DNA of 54,067 nucleotides from Betaproteobacteria bacterium (GTDB taxonomy: Bacteria > Pseudomonadota > Gammaproteobacteria > Burkholderiales > SG8-41): positions 1 to 54,067 of the forward strand of contig JANXSE010000255.1 of the NCBI GenBank assembly GCA_025356695.1. Direction: 5' to 3'. Of the stretch, positions 16,765 to 26,024 are shown in pieces; the stretch's first letter is position 1, and every line of letters begins with the position of its first letter. A model generated the notes under the pieces. That model had not been told where the DNA came from. It made no database searches and saw only the letters and a list, made by a program, of their open reading frames with translations. Made by a program: the position numbers and the translations under genes.

Positions 16765-17604
16765 ATGAACATCTTTGGTCTATTTTTGCGGTCTTTCAGT
16801 CATCGTGGCGCTTCGGCAGCCGACGCCGATGAGGGATTGCCGGCGATTTCTCTTGAGCAATATCAGGCGCTTGAGCCGAACATAGTCGTTCGCGAAGGCG
16901 ACATTGAAGTTATCTATTCCACGCCGAATATATTCACAAAATTCCGAGTCGATTCGTTGCGCAGCAAAGAACCCGACACCATTGCCTGGATTGCGGGTTT
17001 CCAGCCAGATGAGGTGCTGGTCGATATCGGCGCCAATGTCGGCATGTATACGATATGGGCGGCGAAAACACGCGGCACGCGGGTGTTTGCGTTTGAGCCC
17101 GAATCGCAAAATTACGGCCTGCTCAACAAAAATATCGTGCTGAATGGATTGTCCGGGCATGTGATTGCCTATTGCGTGGCGCTCAGCGACGAGAGTGCCT
17201 TTTCCAGCCTTTACCTGAGTGATTTCCGCACTGGCGGCTCCTGTCACACCTTCGGTGAACAACTGGACCACCGGCTGGAAAAGCGCGAGTCACGATATTC
17301 GCAGGGCTGTGTGTCCACAACGCTTGACCACCTGGTAGAAACCGGGGTGGTGCCAGTGCCGGACTATATCAAGCTGGACGTTGACGGCATCGAACACAAA
17401 GTCATCAATGGCTGCATGAATGTTCTGCAAAACCCCCGGGTAAAATCCGTGCTGATCGAAATCAACACCAACCTTGAACTTCACCGCCATATCATTCGTG
17501 ACATGGCTGCGCTTGGTTTCCGGTATTCGGAAGCGCAAGTGGCGGCAGCATTGCGTTCGGAAGGCGCTTTTGCAGGAGTGGGCAATCATATCTTCTACCG
17601 CTGA
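16765..17604 (+). CDS. FkbM family methyltransferase
   Basis: 279 residues with an AGAAGGG ribosome site seven bases before the ATG. FkbM-type SAM-dependent methyltransferase, a family that usually O-methylates hydroxyls in sugars or polyketides. Motif I is EVLVDIGANVGMYTIWAA, followed by VFAFEPESQNYGLLNKNI, and the family's late DYIKLDVDGIEHKVINGC with ...VLIEIN. Divergent from the TPR-glycosyltransferase array and followed closely by an oxygenase-like gene; likely a decorating enzyme for the same glycan. Similar in type to the C-terminal half of the fusion protein at 8308-9810 but only distantly alike in sequence. Confidence 0.88.
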   Translation: MNIFGLFLRSFSHRGASAADADEGLPAISLEQYQALEPNIVVREGDIEVIYSTPNIFTKFRVDSLRSKEPDTIAWIAGFQPDEVLVDIGANVGMYTIWAAKTRGTRVFAFEPESQNYGLLNKNIVLNGLSGHVIAYCVALSDESAFSSLYLSDFRTGGSCHTFGEQLDHRLEKRESRYSQGCVSTTLDHLVETGVVPVPDYIKLDVDGIEHKVINGCMNVLQNPRVKSVLIEINTNLELHRHIIRDMAALGFRYSEAQVAAALRSEGAFAGVGNHIFYR

Positions 17605-17614
17605 AGAACACGTT

Positions 17615-18388
17615 TTGTACCAGATCGCCAACGCGCCGATGCGCGAGCATCCGTACGCGCATATTTACGTTGAAGATGTTTTCCCGGAAGATTTTTACGC
17701 CGGTTTGCGGAAAAACTGGCCGACGGCGGAATCGCTTGTCTGCATCGGCGATAGCGGGCGTGTCGCCAAAGGCGCTTACCCGGAGCGTTTTATCCTGCCC
17801 GTGACGCAGGCGGAAATACTGAAACTCGACGAAGGCCGCCGCGCTTTCTGGCTCGAATTCGGCGGCTGGCTGCTGAGCCTGCGTTTCATGAACGCGATGA
17901 TCGAAAAATTCGAGCCCTACGTCCGCGATCGTTTCGGCGATGCCATGGCAAACAATTACTATGGCGCGGAATCACTGGTGGTGCAGGATCTCACCAATTA
18001 TTCAATCGGCCCGCACACCGATTCGCCCCGTCGTCTCCTGTCTATGCTGTTTTATTGTCCCGACGACAACAGCCGATCACATCTGGGCACTTCGATATAC
18101 GCACCCAACGACCCGGAATTCCGCTGTGGCGGCGGGCCGCACTACCCGCACCACCTGTTCCACAAGGTTAAAACGATGGAATACCGGCGCAATTCACTGT
18201 TCGCCTTCATCAAGAACGACCGTTCTTTTCACGGCGTAGAACCGATCGGCGAGCAGCCGGTCGGCCGGGACGTGCTACTCTATGACGTGCGTGTGGAACA
18301 ATCGGAAGCGGCTGCGGAAACGCCCTCGACGGCGGTTTCCGGGCTCGGTGCAAAAATACTTAAACGGTTGATCAGCAGTCGCAATTAA
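17615..18388 (+). CDS. 2-oxoglutarate/Fe(II)-dependent oxygenase-like protein
   Basis: About 257 residues if translation starts at TTG 17615, just after the FkbM stop; ATG 17639 is the alternative. The longer frame back to 17474 overlaps the FkbM gene and reads as non-conserved residues. A jelly-roll 2OG-Fe(II) oxygenase pattern is visible: GPHTDSPRRLLSMLFY supplies HxD, and SFHGVEPIGEQPVGRDVLLYDVRV supplies the distal His and a downstream Arg for 2-oxoglutarate. Such enzymes hydroxylate proteins, sugars or small molecules. The context points to modification of the glycan or its protein carrier. Family inferred from the metal triad only. Confidence 0.65.
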   Translation: MYQIANAPMREHPYAHIYVEDVFPEDFYAGLRKNWPTAESLVCIGDSGRVAKGAYPERFILPVTQAEILKLDEGRRAFWLEFGGWLLSLRFMNAMIEKFEPYVRDRFGDAMANNYYGAESLVVQDLTNYSIGPHTDSPRRLLSMLFYCPDDNSRSHLGTSIYAPNDPEFRCGGGPHYPHHLFHKVKTMEYRRNSLFAFIKNDRSFHGVEPIGEQPVGRDVLLYDVRVEQSEAAAETPSTAVSGLGAKILKRLISSRN

Positions 18389-18413
18389 TAAACTTCGCAA
18401 TTGGAGCATGACC

Positions 18414-18737
18414 ATGGGTTTGTTTGGTTCGGCATCGGGCAAGGACATCGACGCATTCGCAAAAACGCTGGCACAGGATCTGGCCAAACGCTATCCGCCC
18501 GCGCTCGACAAGGGCAGTGAACGCAAAATCTCCCAAAAGCGCCTGACAACCATTCTGGAGGATACGTTCGCGCGTGCCGTCGAGTTCAAACGCGAGCACA
18601 AGCTCGGCGTTTACAAGAAGGCGCGGCTGGGCAACACCTTCCGCTGGGAACTGCAGGATATGGGTTACAGCGAGAAATTCGTCGAACTCGCCACCGAAGG
18701 GCTGATCGTTTACATCACGCGGAAGAGTCCAGAATAG
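18414..18737 (+). CDS. Small conserved hypothetical protein
   Basis: 107 residues starting MGLFGSASGKDIDAF. ATG 18414 is preferred over 18408 because GGAG lies seven bases before it but only one base before 18408. The protein is basic and soluble with a mid-region of Lys/Arg (DKGSERKISQKRLTTILEDTFARAV) and no recognisable catalytic motif. I do not recognise the family. It is separated from the oxygenase gene by only 25 bases and probably shares its transcript; it converges on the HD-GYP gene. Confidence 0.7.
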   Translation: MGLFGSASGKDIDAFAKTLAQDLAKRYPPALDKGSERKISQKRLTTILEDTFARAVEFKREHKLGVYKKARLGNTFRWELQDMGYSEKFVELATEGLIVYITRKSPE

Positions 18738-18754
18738 GGCGCTATCGCTGCGCC
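18738..18754. terminator. Weak hairpin between convergent genes
   Basis: GGCGC-TATCGCT-GCGCC forms a five-base-pair stem between the stop at 18737 and the HD-GYP stop at 18765. There is no U tract on either strand, so it is at most a weak or Rho-assisted terminator. Confidence 0.25.
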
Positions 18755-18764
18755 GCCATCACCT

Positions 18765-20399
18765 CTAATTCGCCGGTGGCGGCGAATAGCCCGGGATCTT
18801 TGAAAGATCAACGTCGTCGATCTGGTGCCGGTCCATGAACTGTTCGGCATATTTCAAATACACTTTTTCCCACATGAATACGTCGAACAGGTCGGGGTCG
18901 ATGTGCCCGCCCAGTTTGAACTTGCCAAGTATGGTCAGTGATTCCGTCAGGGTCTTGCCCTTTTTATAAGGGCGATCTTTGGCGGTCAGCGCCTCGAAGA
19001 TGTCCGCGATGCCCATACACCGCGCCTGCACCGACATCTGCTCACGGGTAAGACCACGAGGATAGCCCTTGCCGTCCATTCTTTCGTGATGGCCGCCGGC
19101 GTACTCGGCGACATTCTTCAGGTGCTTCGGCCAGGGCAGCGCCTCGAGCATCTGGATCGTGACCTCAATGTGATGATTGATGATCTGGCGTTCGGCGGCC
19201 GTTAGCGTCCCGGCGCGTATGGTCAGGTTCTCGACCTCGTCTTCGGTCAGAAAATCCACCTCTTCCCCGTCTACGTTGCGCCAGCGGTATTTCTTCGAAA
19301 TTTCCCGCACGCGATCCTGGTCGGCATCACTCATCAGTTCGCCGCCGACATTGCAGACGCGCAGAAACGCGCGATCGTCCTCGATTTCGGCAAATTGGTG
19401 CGCCAGATCCGCGGCGGCATCGACGCCAGTCTTGAGCCGGGCCTGCAGAGAGGCAATTTCGGCATCGCGCTTGAGAACCTCAAAACGCGTATCGACCAGA
19501 TGAACCCTGTCAAAGATCGTATGCAGCTTGGTCGCCTTGTCGACGACGTGAACCGGTGTTGTGACTTTCCCGCAATCATGCAGCAGACCGGCGATTTTCA
19601 GTTCGTAACGATCTTTGTCAGTCATGCTGAATTCGCGCAACGGGCCGACCCCGACCTCATTGACCGCCTCGGCAAGCAGCATCGTTAACTGGGGAACGCG
19701 CGCGCAGTGCCCCGCCGTATAGGGCGACTTATCGTCGATTGCGGCGTTGATCAGATTGATGAACGACTCAAACAGGTTTTCGAGATGATTGATCAGAAGC
19801 CGCGTCGTCAGCGCAATTGCAGCCTGCGAAGCAAGCGATTCGGCCAGTTGCTGGTCCTCTGTCGAAAACGCAGTCACGGCACCGGTGACGGAATCTTTCG
19901 AATTCAGAAGCTGCAACACGCCGATAATTTCGTTTTCGTGGTTCTTCATCGGAACCGTCAGAAACGACTGCGAGCGATAGCCGGTTTTCTTGTCGAAATT
20001 CTTGGTGCCGGAAAAATCGAAGCCTTCTTCCGTGTAAGCGTCCGCAATATTCACCGATTCATCATGGTGAACCGCGTAGGCCGCGACCATGCTGGTGATC
20101 GGTGTGCCGTCTTTATCGAACAAGTGTAATGGGTAAAACGAAATCGGCTTGCCGGTGGTGCCGCCCATGGCGATGCCGAGCGTGTCGTTCCGCATGATTT
20201 CGAATTTGAGTGTGCGTTCCTCGGTCATCCGGTACAGCGTGCCGCCGTCGGCATGCGTAATCTTCTGCGCGGCAACGAGGATCGCCTCCAGCAGGCGGTT
20301 GATGTCGGTTTCTTTCGACAGCGCAACGCCGATCTGGTTGAGCTGTTCGAGGCGCTCGAAAAGATTCGTCGGGTCAGGCGGCCGTTGCATCTGGTTCAT
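18765..20399 (-). CDS. GAF domain plus HD-GYP domain phosphodiesterase
   Basis: 544 residues from ATG 20399 (MNQMQRPPDP), ten bases after the ATPase stop; the longer frame lies inside that gene. A GAF sensor spans about 25-200. The HD-GYP domain starts near 215: LLHDCGK (274-275 HD pair) and GGHHERMDGKGYPRGL (437-450) are complete, so c-di-GMP hydrolysis is expected. The two motifs are about 160 residues apart, against roughly 60 in compact HD-GYP proteins; the ~100-residue insertion (about 295-400) contains a predicted coiled segment and a region with DGEEVDFLTEDE. Last gene of the signalling operon; GAF domain similar to that of the ATPase upstream, so both may sense the same ligand. Confidence 0.9.
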   Translation of the reverse strand: MNQMQRPPDPTNLFERLEQLNQIGVALSKETDINRLLEAILVAAQKITHADGGTLYRMTEERTLKFEIMRNDTLGIAMGGTTGKPISFYPLHLFDKDGTPITSMVAAYAVHHDESVNIADAYTEEGFDFSGTKNFDKKTGYRSQSFLTVPMKNHENEIIGVLQLLNSKDSVTGAVTAFSTEDQQLAESLASQAAIALTTRLLINHLENLFESFINLINAAIDDKSPYTAGHCARVPQLTMLLAEAVNEVGVGPLREFSMTDKDRYELKIAGLLHDCGKVTTPVHVVDKATKLHTIFDRVHLVDTRFEVLKRDAEIASLQARLKTGVDAAADLAHQFAEIEDDRAFLRVCNVGGELMSDADQDRVREISKKYRWRNVDGEEVDFLTEDEVENLTIRAGTLTAAERQIINHHIEVTIQMLEALPWPKHLKNVAEYAGGHHERMDGKGYPRGLTREQMSVQARCMGIADIFEALTAKDRPYKKGKTLTESLTILGKFKLGGHIDPDLFDVFMWEKVYLKYAEQFMDRHQIDDVDLSKIPGYSPPPAN

Positions 20400-20409
20400 G
20401 TTCGCAACG

Positions 20410-22803
20410 TTATTTGATACAAACTGCGCGCACTTGCGCCATGTCAGTGACTCCCAATAGCACTTTTTCCATGCCATCCTGCTTGAGAGTGCGCATGCCG
20501 AATTCGAGCGCCGTGGCAAACATCTCGGCGACGCGCGCATGCTCCTGGATGTTTTTCTTGATGGCGTCAGTTCCGATCAAAAGTTCATGCAGACCGACAC
20601 GTCCCTTGTACCCGGTGTTGCCACAGGTATCACACCCGCCGGGGCCTTGAAAAGTGATCGCGCCTTTGTCGTTGCCAAAATCCTTGATCCAGCTCTGCAA
20701 CAACTTTTCACGCTCCCCTTTGGGGTCCTTTTTCCAGCTATCGGTGTTCATCAACTCGCCGGAATATTCATCCAAAAACAGATTCAGTTCTTCGGGGGTC
20801 GCCACATGCGGCTTTTTGCATTTTCCGCACAACCGCTTGGCCAGCCGTTGCGCGAGAATGCCGAGCAATGCGTCGGCGAAGTTGAACGGATCCATGCCCA
20901 TGTCGAGCAGCCGGATGATCGATTCCGGCGCGCTGTTGGTGTGCAGGGTTGCGAACACCAAGTGGCCTGTCAGCGATGCTTCAATGCCGGTGCCGACGGT
21001 TTCCTTGTCGCGCATCTCACCGACCATGATGATGTCGGGATCGGCCCGCAGGAACGCCTTCATCGCAATCGCAAACGTAAGACCCGCCTTCGGGTTCATC
21101 TGCACCTGCCGCAGCCCGCGTTGTGTAATTTCAACCGGGTCTTCCGCGGTCCAAATCTTGGTATCCGGTGTATTCAAATACCCCAGCACCGAGTGCAGGG
21201 TGGTGGTTTTGCCCGAACCCGTCGGTCCGCAGACGAAGAACAGGCCATAGGGCTTTTCAATCGTCGCCTTACACATTTTGAGGTTGTATTCAGACAGCCC
21301 GAGTTTGTCGAGCGGGATCGGTTCGCCGGCGGCCAGAATACGCATCACGATATCTTCGACACCGCCCTGCGAAGGGATGGTTGCGACGCGCAGTTCAATA
21401 TCCAGCGGGCCATATTTCTTGAACTTGATCTTGCCGTCCTGCGGCTTGCGGCGCTCGGAAATATCGAGGTCGCACATGATCTTCAGGCGCGCTGCAATTG
21501 CGTTGCGGTAAGCCGCCGGCACCGAGATGTAGGGCATCAGTGAACCATCTTTGCGGAACCGCACCTCCGTCTTGCCCTTGCCAGGGTACGGCTCAATGTG
21601 AATATCCGAAGCGCCCTGCTTATAGGCATCGACAATGATTTTATTAACTAGCTTGACGACCTCGTTGTCCGAGGCGGCAGAAGCGACGTCTTCGTTGCTT
21701 TCATCCGTTTCCTCGTCTTCCATGCCCGACAGCAAATCGCCGATGTCGGTCGTGTCTTCGGCCTGCATGCCTGAACTGGAACTGCCCGATGCGCCGAAGA
21801 AGCCGTCGAGCGTCGACAGGAACTCGCGCAGGCAACATACGCGGTAGGCAATTTTGCTCTTCGGATAAACGTTATTGACTATTTTCGAGCCGCGGATTTT
21901 TTCAGGGTCCGTCGTCAGAACGATGATTCCGTCTGCCTGCGTTTCATCGACCGGCGCCCACATGCTGGTTTCGATGAACTCGCGGCTCATGTTCTTGAGC
22001 AGGTCCATCGGCTTGACGCGGTCGGCCTTGAACGGCTCATATGGCACGCCGAAATAGGCAGCCAAGGCCTCGCCAATCGCTTGCACCTTGACCTGGAATT
22101 CGTCTATCAGCACCGTTTCAATATCGAGGTTCTTGCGACGCGACGAGCGTGTTGCGAGATCAAGTTCCTCGGCGGAAATGACCGCGTTCGTCACAAGGTG
22201 ATCGTACTTGCCCTTGATCGCCAGCGTCGGTTTTTGGCGCTGCTTGTAAGCAATGGCCAGCGTTTCGCAAACGTGGGTCGCCCCTTCTTCGATCATCGGC
22301 GGGAACGGCTGCCCTGCTTTTGAATTGATGATCTGGACGACACCGATCAGATCCTTGGTCTGGGCATCCACCACCGGCGCCACCAGCATCTGCTTGGTGC
22401 GGTACCCGGTTTTGGTGTCGACCTGCTTGAGGAAATTCAGGTGCGGACTGTATGACTTCAGTTCCTTTTCGTCATACACGTCGCGGATGTTGATCATCTT
22501 TTTATGTACCGCGACGAAACCCGCGATACTCTGCTCCGCGATCGGCAGCTTCAGGTCCTTGAACGAATTCAATCCGGTCTTGACCTTGGAGACAATCGAT
22601 GTCTTATCCTCACTGACGAGGTACAAGGTCAGACGATCCGCGTTGAACAATCCGCAGATATCCTGGCTCAACTCGAGCATTATCTCGTCGATATTGCTCG
22701 TCGCGTGGATCTGGTTAGTTACAGCCTGCAGGTTCTTCGAGAAATTCAGCTTCTCGGCGAGGTTGTCCTGCGCCACCGGCTTGTTCTCGAGCACAGTACT
22801 CAT
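20410..22803 (-). CDS. GspE/PilB-family secretion ATPase with N-terminal GAF domain
   Basis: 797 residues. An N-terminal GAF domain (about 25-190) precedes a GspE/MshE N-terminal-like region (about 200-330), an acidic Ser-rich linker (338-380: SSSSGMQAEDTTD, MEDEETDESNED) and the secretion-ATPase core. Walker A is GPTGSGKT (526-533), the Walker B region ends IIMVGEMRD (591-598), and the zinc tetracysteine is complete: CGKC (659-662) and CDTC (724-727). Such hexameric ATPases power pilus extension or type II secretion. A GAF-fused form with no GspF, GspD or PilC neighbour and embedded in a kinase/cyclase operon is unusual. I do not see a full c-di-GMP-binding MshEN motif. Confidence 0.9.
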   Translation of the reverse strand: MSTVLENKPVAQDNLAEKLNFSKNLQAVTNQIHATSNIDEIMLELSQDICGLFNADRLTLYLVSEDKTSIVSKVKTGLNSFKDLKLPIAEQSIAGFVAVHKKMINIRDVYDEKELKSYSPHLNFLKQVDTKTGYRTKQMLVAPVVDAQTKDLIGVVQIINSKAGQPFPPMIEEGATHVCETLAIAYKQRQKPTLAIKGKYDHLVTNAVISAEELDLATRSSRRKNLDIETVLIDEFQVKVQAIGEALAAYFGVPYEPFKADRVKPMDLLKNMSREFIETSMWAPVDETQADGIIVLTTDPEKIRGSKIVNNVYPKSKIAYRVCCLREFLSTLDGFFGASGSSSSGMQAEDTTDIGDLLSGMEDEETDESNEDVASAASDNEVVKLVNKIIVDAYKQGASDIHIEPYPGKGKTEVRFRKDGSLMPYISVPAAYRNAIAARLKIMCDLDISERRKPQDGKIKFKKYGPLDIELRVATIPSQGGVEDIVMRILAAGEPIPLDKLGLSEYNLKMCKATIEKPYGLFFVCGPTGSGKTTTLHSVLGYLNTPDTKIWTAEDPVEITQRGLRQVQMNPKAGLTFAIAMKAFLRADPDIIMVGEMRDKETVGTGIEASLTGHLVFATLHTNSAPESIIRLLDMGMDPFNFADALLGILAQRLAKRLCGKCKKPHVATPEELNLFLDEYSGELMNTDSWKKDPKGEREKLLQSWIKDFGNDKGAITFQGPGGCDTCGNTGYKGRVGLHELLIGTDAIKKNIQEHARVAEMFATALEFGMRTLKQDGMEKVLLGVTDMAQVRAVCIK

Positions 22804-22861
22804 GGTGGTTTATCCCTCAGTCAGAACGCATACCCGTTGGACGCAGATCAAGCTGATCGCA

Positions 22862-23626
22862 TTACAATTCAAACACCTGGTTGTTTTCAAGCATGCGCGG
22901 GTTCCAGTGTCCCGCGCATTCCTGAATTTCGCGCATGGTCAGTTCCACCTCGCCCGGCTTGAGATGCGTTATGTATATATCGGCCTGGCGCGTGAATTTC
23001 TTCAGTTCCTCCGCCAGCAGGCTCGGGCATAGATGCTTGGACGCAACTGCGAGATCTTTTTCACGGTTGCAAAATGCCGTTTCGATGAGCAAATAGCGGA
23101 GGTTTTCGATCCGGTTTACCACTTTCCAAAGGGCGTCATTAGTCGTCGTATCGCCGGTAAATACCAGGCTCGCTCTGCCGGAATCAATCTGGAATCCCAC
23201 CGCCGGCACGACATGGTTGGCCGGAAGCGGCGTAAACCTGCGACTGCCTATGCTGATAGTCGCGCCGAGCGAAATTGCCTGATAGCGCAGAAACGGCTTG
23301 GACGGTTCCGGTATCTGCGTAAAGTCCGGCCATAACTTCCAGTTGAACAGGTGCTGGCGGAGTATTTCGATCGTCGGCTCGATCGCGTAGACGGTGAGCG
23401 GTTTGTCGCGCATCCAGCCGACGGTGTCGACCAGAAAGGGAATGGAGGTCACATGATCCAGGTGCGAATGTGTCAGAAACACATGATCTATGCGCGATAG
23501 TTCATCAATACTCAGATCACCGACGCCGGTTCCGGCATCGATAAGGGTGTCTTCATCAAGGAGCATGGAGGTCGTGCGGAGCGTGCCGCCGATGCCACCG
23601 CTGCATCCTAGTATTCTGAGTTTCAT
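22862..23626 (-). CDS. Class II 3',5'-cyclic nucleotide phosphodiesterase (metallo-beta-lactamase fold)
   Basis: 254 residues. MBL-fold protein of the class II cAMP phosphodiesterase type (yeast PDE1, Vibrio CpdP). The metal site THSHLDHV (HxHxDH) is at about residue 52, with FTGDTTTND (Asp ligand), ETAFCN, and HLKPGEVE giving the last ligands; the segment TVGWMRDKPLTVYAIEPTIEIL is typical of the family. No signal peptide, so it acts on cytoplasmic cAMP. It starts 11 bases after the stop of a CHASE2-adenylate cyclase, so synthesis and breakdown of cAMP are encoded side by side. Confidence 0.85.
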   Translation of the reverse strand: MKLRILGCSGGIGGTLRTTSMLLDEDTLIDAGTGVGDLSIDELSRIDHVFLTHSHLDHVTSIPFLVDTVGWMRDKPLTVYAIEPTIEILRQHLFNWKLWPDFTQIPEPSKPFLRYQAISLGATISIGSRRFTPLPANHVVPAVGFQIDSGRASLVFTGDTTTNDALWKVVNRIENLRYLLIETAFCNREKDLAVASKHLCPSLLAEELKKFTRQADIYITHLKPGEVELTMREIQECAGHWNPRMLENNQVFEL

Positions 23627-23637
23627 CTAAGCGATCA

Positions 23638-25884
23638 CTATTTCGTCGTAAACGTGAATGCGCCGTCCCATCCCTTGCCCGGCGGGTTCGCGCGCAGGAA
23701 TGAAATGCGCTCGACGAATGTTTCACTGTAAAGCTTATTGCCGGGCACCAGCTTCTGCAAATTAAACAACTGCAATTCCGCCTGATCCCAATCTTGTCCT
23801 CGATAGAGCCTGAGGAACTGGGAATACAGTTTCACCTCTTCAAGGCGCGATTTCGCAACCTGCCCCTGCAACCCAAGCGGCTCGTAAATCGCCACCGCGA
23901 CATCCTTGCCCTTTACCCTGACGCGGTCAAGTTCGCGAAAAACAACGTCCGGAACCGCATCCCGGGTTCCCTCGCCGACTATGATATCAGCGCCGTATTC
24001 CTTTGTAATGCCTTCGAGGCGCGACGCCAGATTGACCGCGTCCCCCATAACGGTGTAGGCCGTACGCAGTTTTGATCCCATGTTTCCAACGCTCATGCGC
24101 CCGGTGTTGAGACCGACGCCGATGCGGATCTCCGGCCAGCCCCGTTTCTGGAATTCTGTCTTGAGTTTCGCCAGCACTTCGTGCATTTCGAGGCCTGCCA
24201 TGATGCCGTTGCGGGCATGACTCGCGTCGGCCAGTGGGGCGCCCCAAAACGCCATGATGCAGTCGCCCATGAATTTGTCGACCGTGCCGCGATGCTTGTA
24301 GATGACCTCGGTCAGCGGCGTCAGAAACTCGTTCATCAACTGAGAAAGCTGTTTCGGATCGAGTCCTTCCGAGATGGTCGTAAAGCCGCGCACATCGGTA
24401 AACAACACGGTCATTTCGCGCGACTCGCCCTCCATCGAAAAACTCTCGGGGTTTTTCGCCATCTCGTCAACCAGTTCGGGCGGCACGTACTGGCCGAACA
24501 ACCCGGTGATCTGGCGTTTGCCGCGCGCCTCGACGAAATAGCCGTAAGACATATTGAGCGCGAACAGCAGGGCAATCATCACCAGTCCGGAGGCCAGCGG
24601 CAACACCAGGTTGCCGAAGTGAAATACCATCAGATTACCGGCGAGAACGGCGATCAGCACGGCAATGGTCACCAGCAGCGACTTCAACGGGTTGAGCATT
24701 GGCAACAGCATGGCCATCGACACGCCGGCAATGATCAGCAATATGAACTCTGCGCCGACTACGTAGGGCGGCTTTTGCTTGATGTTGTGGTCAATCATCC
24801 CGCCGATCATGTTGGCATGGACTTCGACCCCGGGATATACAGCCTCAACGGGCGTCGCGCGCAGATCGAGCAATCCAGGCGCAGTGGTTCCCACAAGAAT
24901 TATTTTGCCCTTCAGATCGTCGAGTTCAACGCGTTCGTTGATGACATCGACCGCTGAAATATATTTGTAACTTCTTCCTTCGCGCCCGCCCTTGCCGCGG
25001 TAGGGGATGAGGGCGGTTACCGCCTCATCGACCGGGATTTTCACCGGGCCGACCTCGAGCCATTCAAGGCCAGAATAGTTTTTGCTCCAGATTTTGTCGC
25101 CAGGGTATCCTGGAACGACCTGTGCCTGCCCGAGCAACATGCGCACGATCGCGAGCGACAATGGTTCGTAATAAGCACCGGCGTGCTCGGCCAGCATGGG
25201 AATTCTGCGCAGAATGCCGTCAGGATCCGGATCGAGCGTGAAATGTCCGCCGGTTGCCGCCGCTTCCTGCAATACCTGCAGATTTGCAGTGTGCGATGTA
25301 TATGACGGGAATCCGATGTTTTTTCCGGCAAAGGTTCCGGTTGGAAGAACTGCGGCAGGCAGCAATCCCTTTTGGGCGCGTTCTTCATCCCGCGTGAACG
25401 TATAACCAAGAACCACAGCTCGGTTCCGCATCCGGCTCGCAAAAATCGCATCGTAGTCGAGTTGCGGCTGCAGCCGCTGCAGCGCCGACTGGAAGCCGCC
25501 GACATCACGCAGTTCCTTCTGCGCAAGCTGTTCGAGCACGCGCAGACCCGAACTTTCGTCGCGCTCCGCAAACACAACGTCGAAGCCGAGGATGGCGATG
25601 TGATAGTGGTCGAACAGCTTGTCCAGCATCAGTCCTAGCCGGTCGCGCGGCCATGGCCAGCGGCCCTCACCGCCCTTTTCCTTTTCGGCAAGGCTCTTTT
25701 CGTCGATGTCTACTATGACAATACGGGGATCAAGCGTGCGAGGCATCGTCAGCGCCAGGCGCGTGTCATAGACGATCGCTTCCAGGCGCTGGATAAGGGG
25801 CAGCTCCAGCCATTTTGCGGCATGCAGCAGAAACACCACCACCAAGGCGAGTCCCATGCCGATGCGTACCAATTGCTTTTCCAA
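23638..25884 (-). CDS. CHASE2-domain transmembrane adenylate cyclase (class III)
   Basis: 748 residues from TTG 25884, which has AGGAGG four bases upstream; a TTG at 25920 in frame lacks one. One N-terminal membrane segment (about residues 8-24), a periplasmic CHASE2 sensor (about 30-370), three membrane segments (about 378-448) and a class III cyclase domain (about 488-675). Numbering from this start, the catalytic residues are complete: metal Asp497 (LFTDVRGF), Asp541 (FMGDCIMAFWG), Lys537 and Asp615 that specify adenine, and Asn618/Arg622 of the transition-state NxxxR (VNLASR). A C-terminal helical extension follows. An extracytoplasmic signal is thus converted to cAMP. Confidence 0.9.
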   Translation of the reverse strand: MEKQLVRIGMGLALVVVFLLHAAKWLELPLIQRLEAIVYDTRLALTMPRTLDPRIVIVDIDEKSLAEKEKGGEGRWPWPRDRLGLMLDKLFDHYHIAILGFDVVFAERDESSGLRVLEQLAQKELRDVGGFQSALQRLQPQLDYDAIFASRMRNRAVVLGYTFTRDEERAQKGLLPAAVLPTGTFAGKNIGFPSYTSHTANLQVLQEAAATGGHFTLDPDPDGILRRIPMLAEHAGAYYEPLSLAIVRMLLGQAQVVPGYPGDKIWSKNYSGLEWLEVGPVKIPVDEAVTALIPYRGKGGREGRSYKYISAVDVINERVELDDLKGKIILVGTTAPGLLDLRATPVEAVYPGVEVHANMIGGMIDHNIKQKPPYVVGAEFILLIIAGVSMAMLLPMLNPLKSLLVTIAVLIAVLAGNLMVFHFGNLVLPLASGLVMIALLFALNMSYGYFVEARGKRQITGLFGQYVPPELVDEMAKNPESFSMEGESREMTVLFTDVRGFTTISEGLDPKQLSQLMNEFLTPLTEVIYKHRGTVDKFMGDCIMAFWGAPLADASHARNGIMAGLEMHEVLAKLKTEFQKRGWPEIRIGVGLNTGRMSVGNMGSKLRTAYTVMGDAVNLASRLEGITKEYGADIIVGEGTRDAVPDVVFRELDRVRVKGKDVAVAIYEPLGLQGQVAKSRLEEVKLYSQFLRLYRGQDWDQAELQLFNLQKLVPGNKLYSETFVERISFLRANPPGKGWDGAFTFTTK

Positions 25885-25924
25885 TCTGCCTCCTGTGGTG
25901 CCGCCGCCGACCCGCAGCAACTAA

Positions 25925-25938
25925 GGCAGGTCGTCACA
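25925..25938 (+). promoter_or_regulatory. Copy 1 of a 14-bp motif upstream of the cyclase gene
   Basis: GGCAGGTCGTCACA. Differs at one position from copy 2, whose start lies exactly 40 bases away on the same strand, about four helical turns. The TGTGAC half on the other strand resembles a CRP half-site, but no full TGTGA-N6-TCACA is formed. Confidence 0.5.
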
Positions 25939-25964
25939 GAAAATGTTGCAAAATGCGTGCCATC

Positions 25965-25978
25965 GGCAGGTTGTCACA
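25965..25978 (+). promoter_or_regulatory. Copy 2 of the 14-bp motif upstream of the cyclase gene
   Basis: GGCAGGTTGTCACA, same orientation as copy 1. Located in the 223-base spacer between the FHA and cyclase genes, the only long spacer in this operon. Confidence 0.5.
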
Positions 25979-26024
25979 CCGTATCCTGCGGGATGGGACT
26001 CAACCGCTCTTATCGCCCCGCCAT

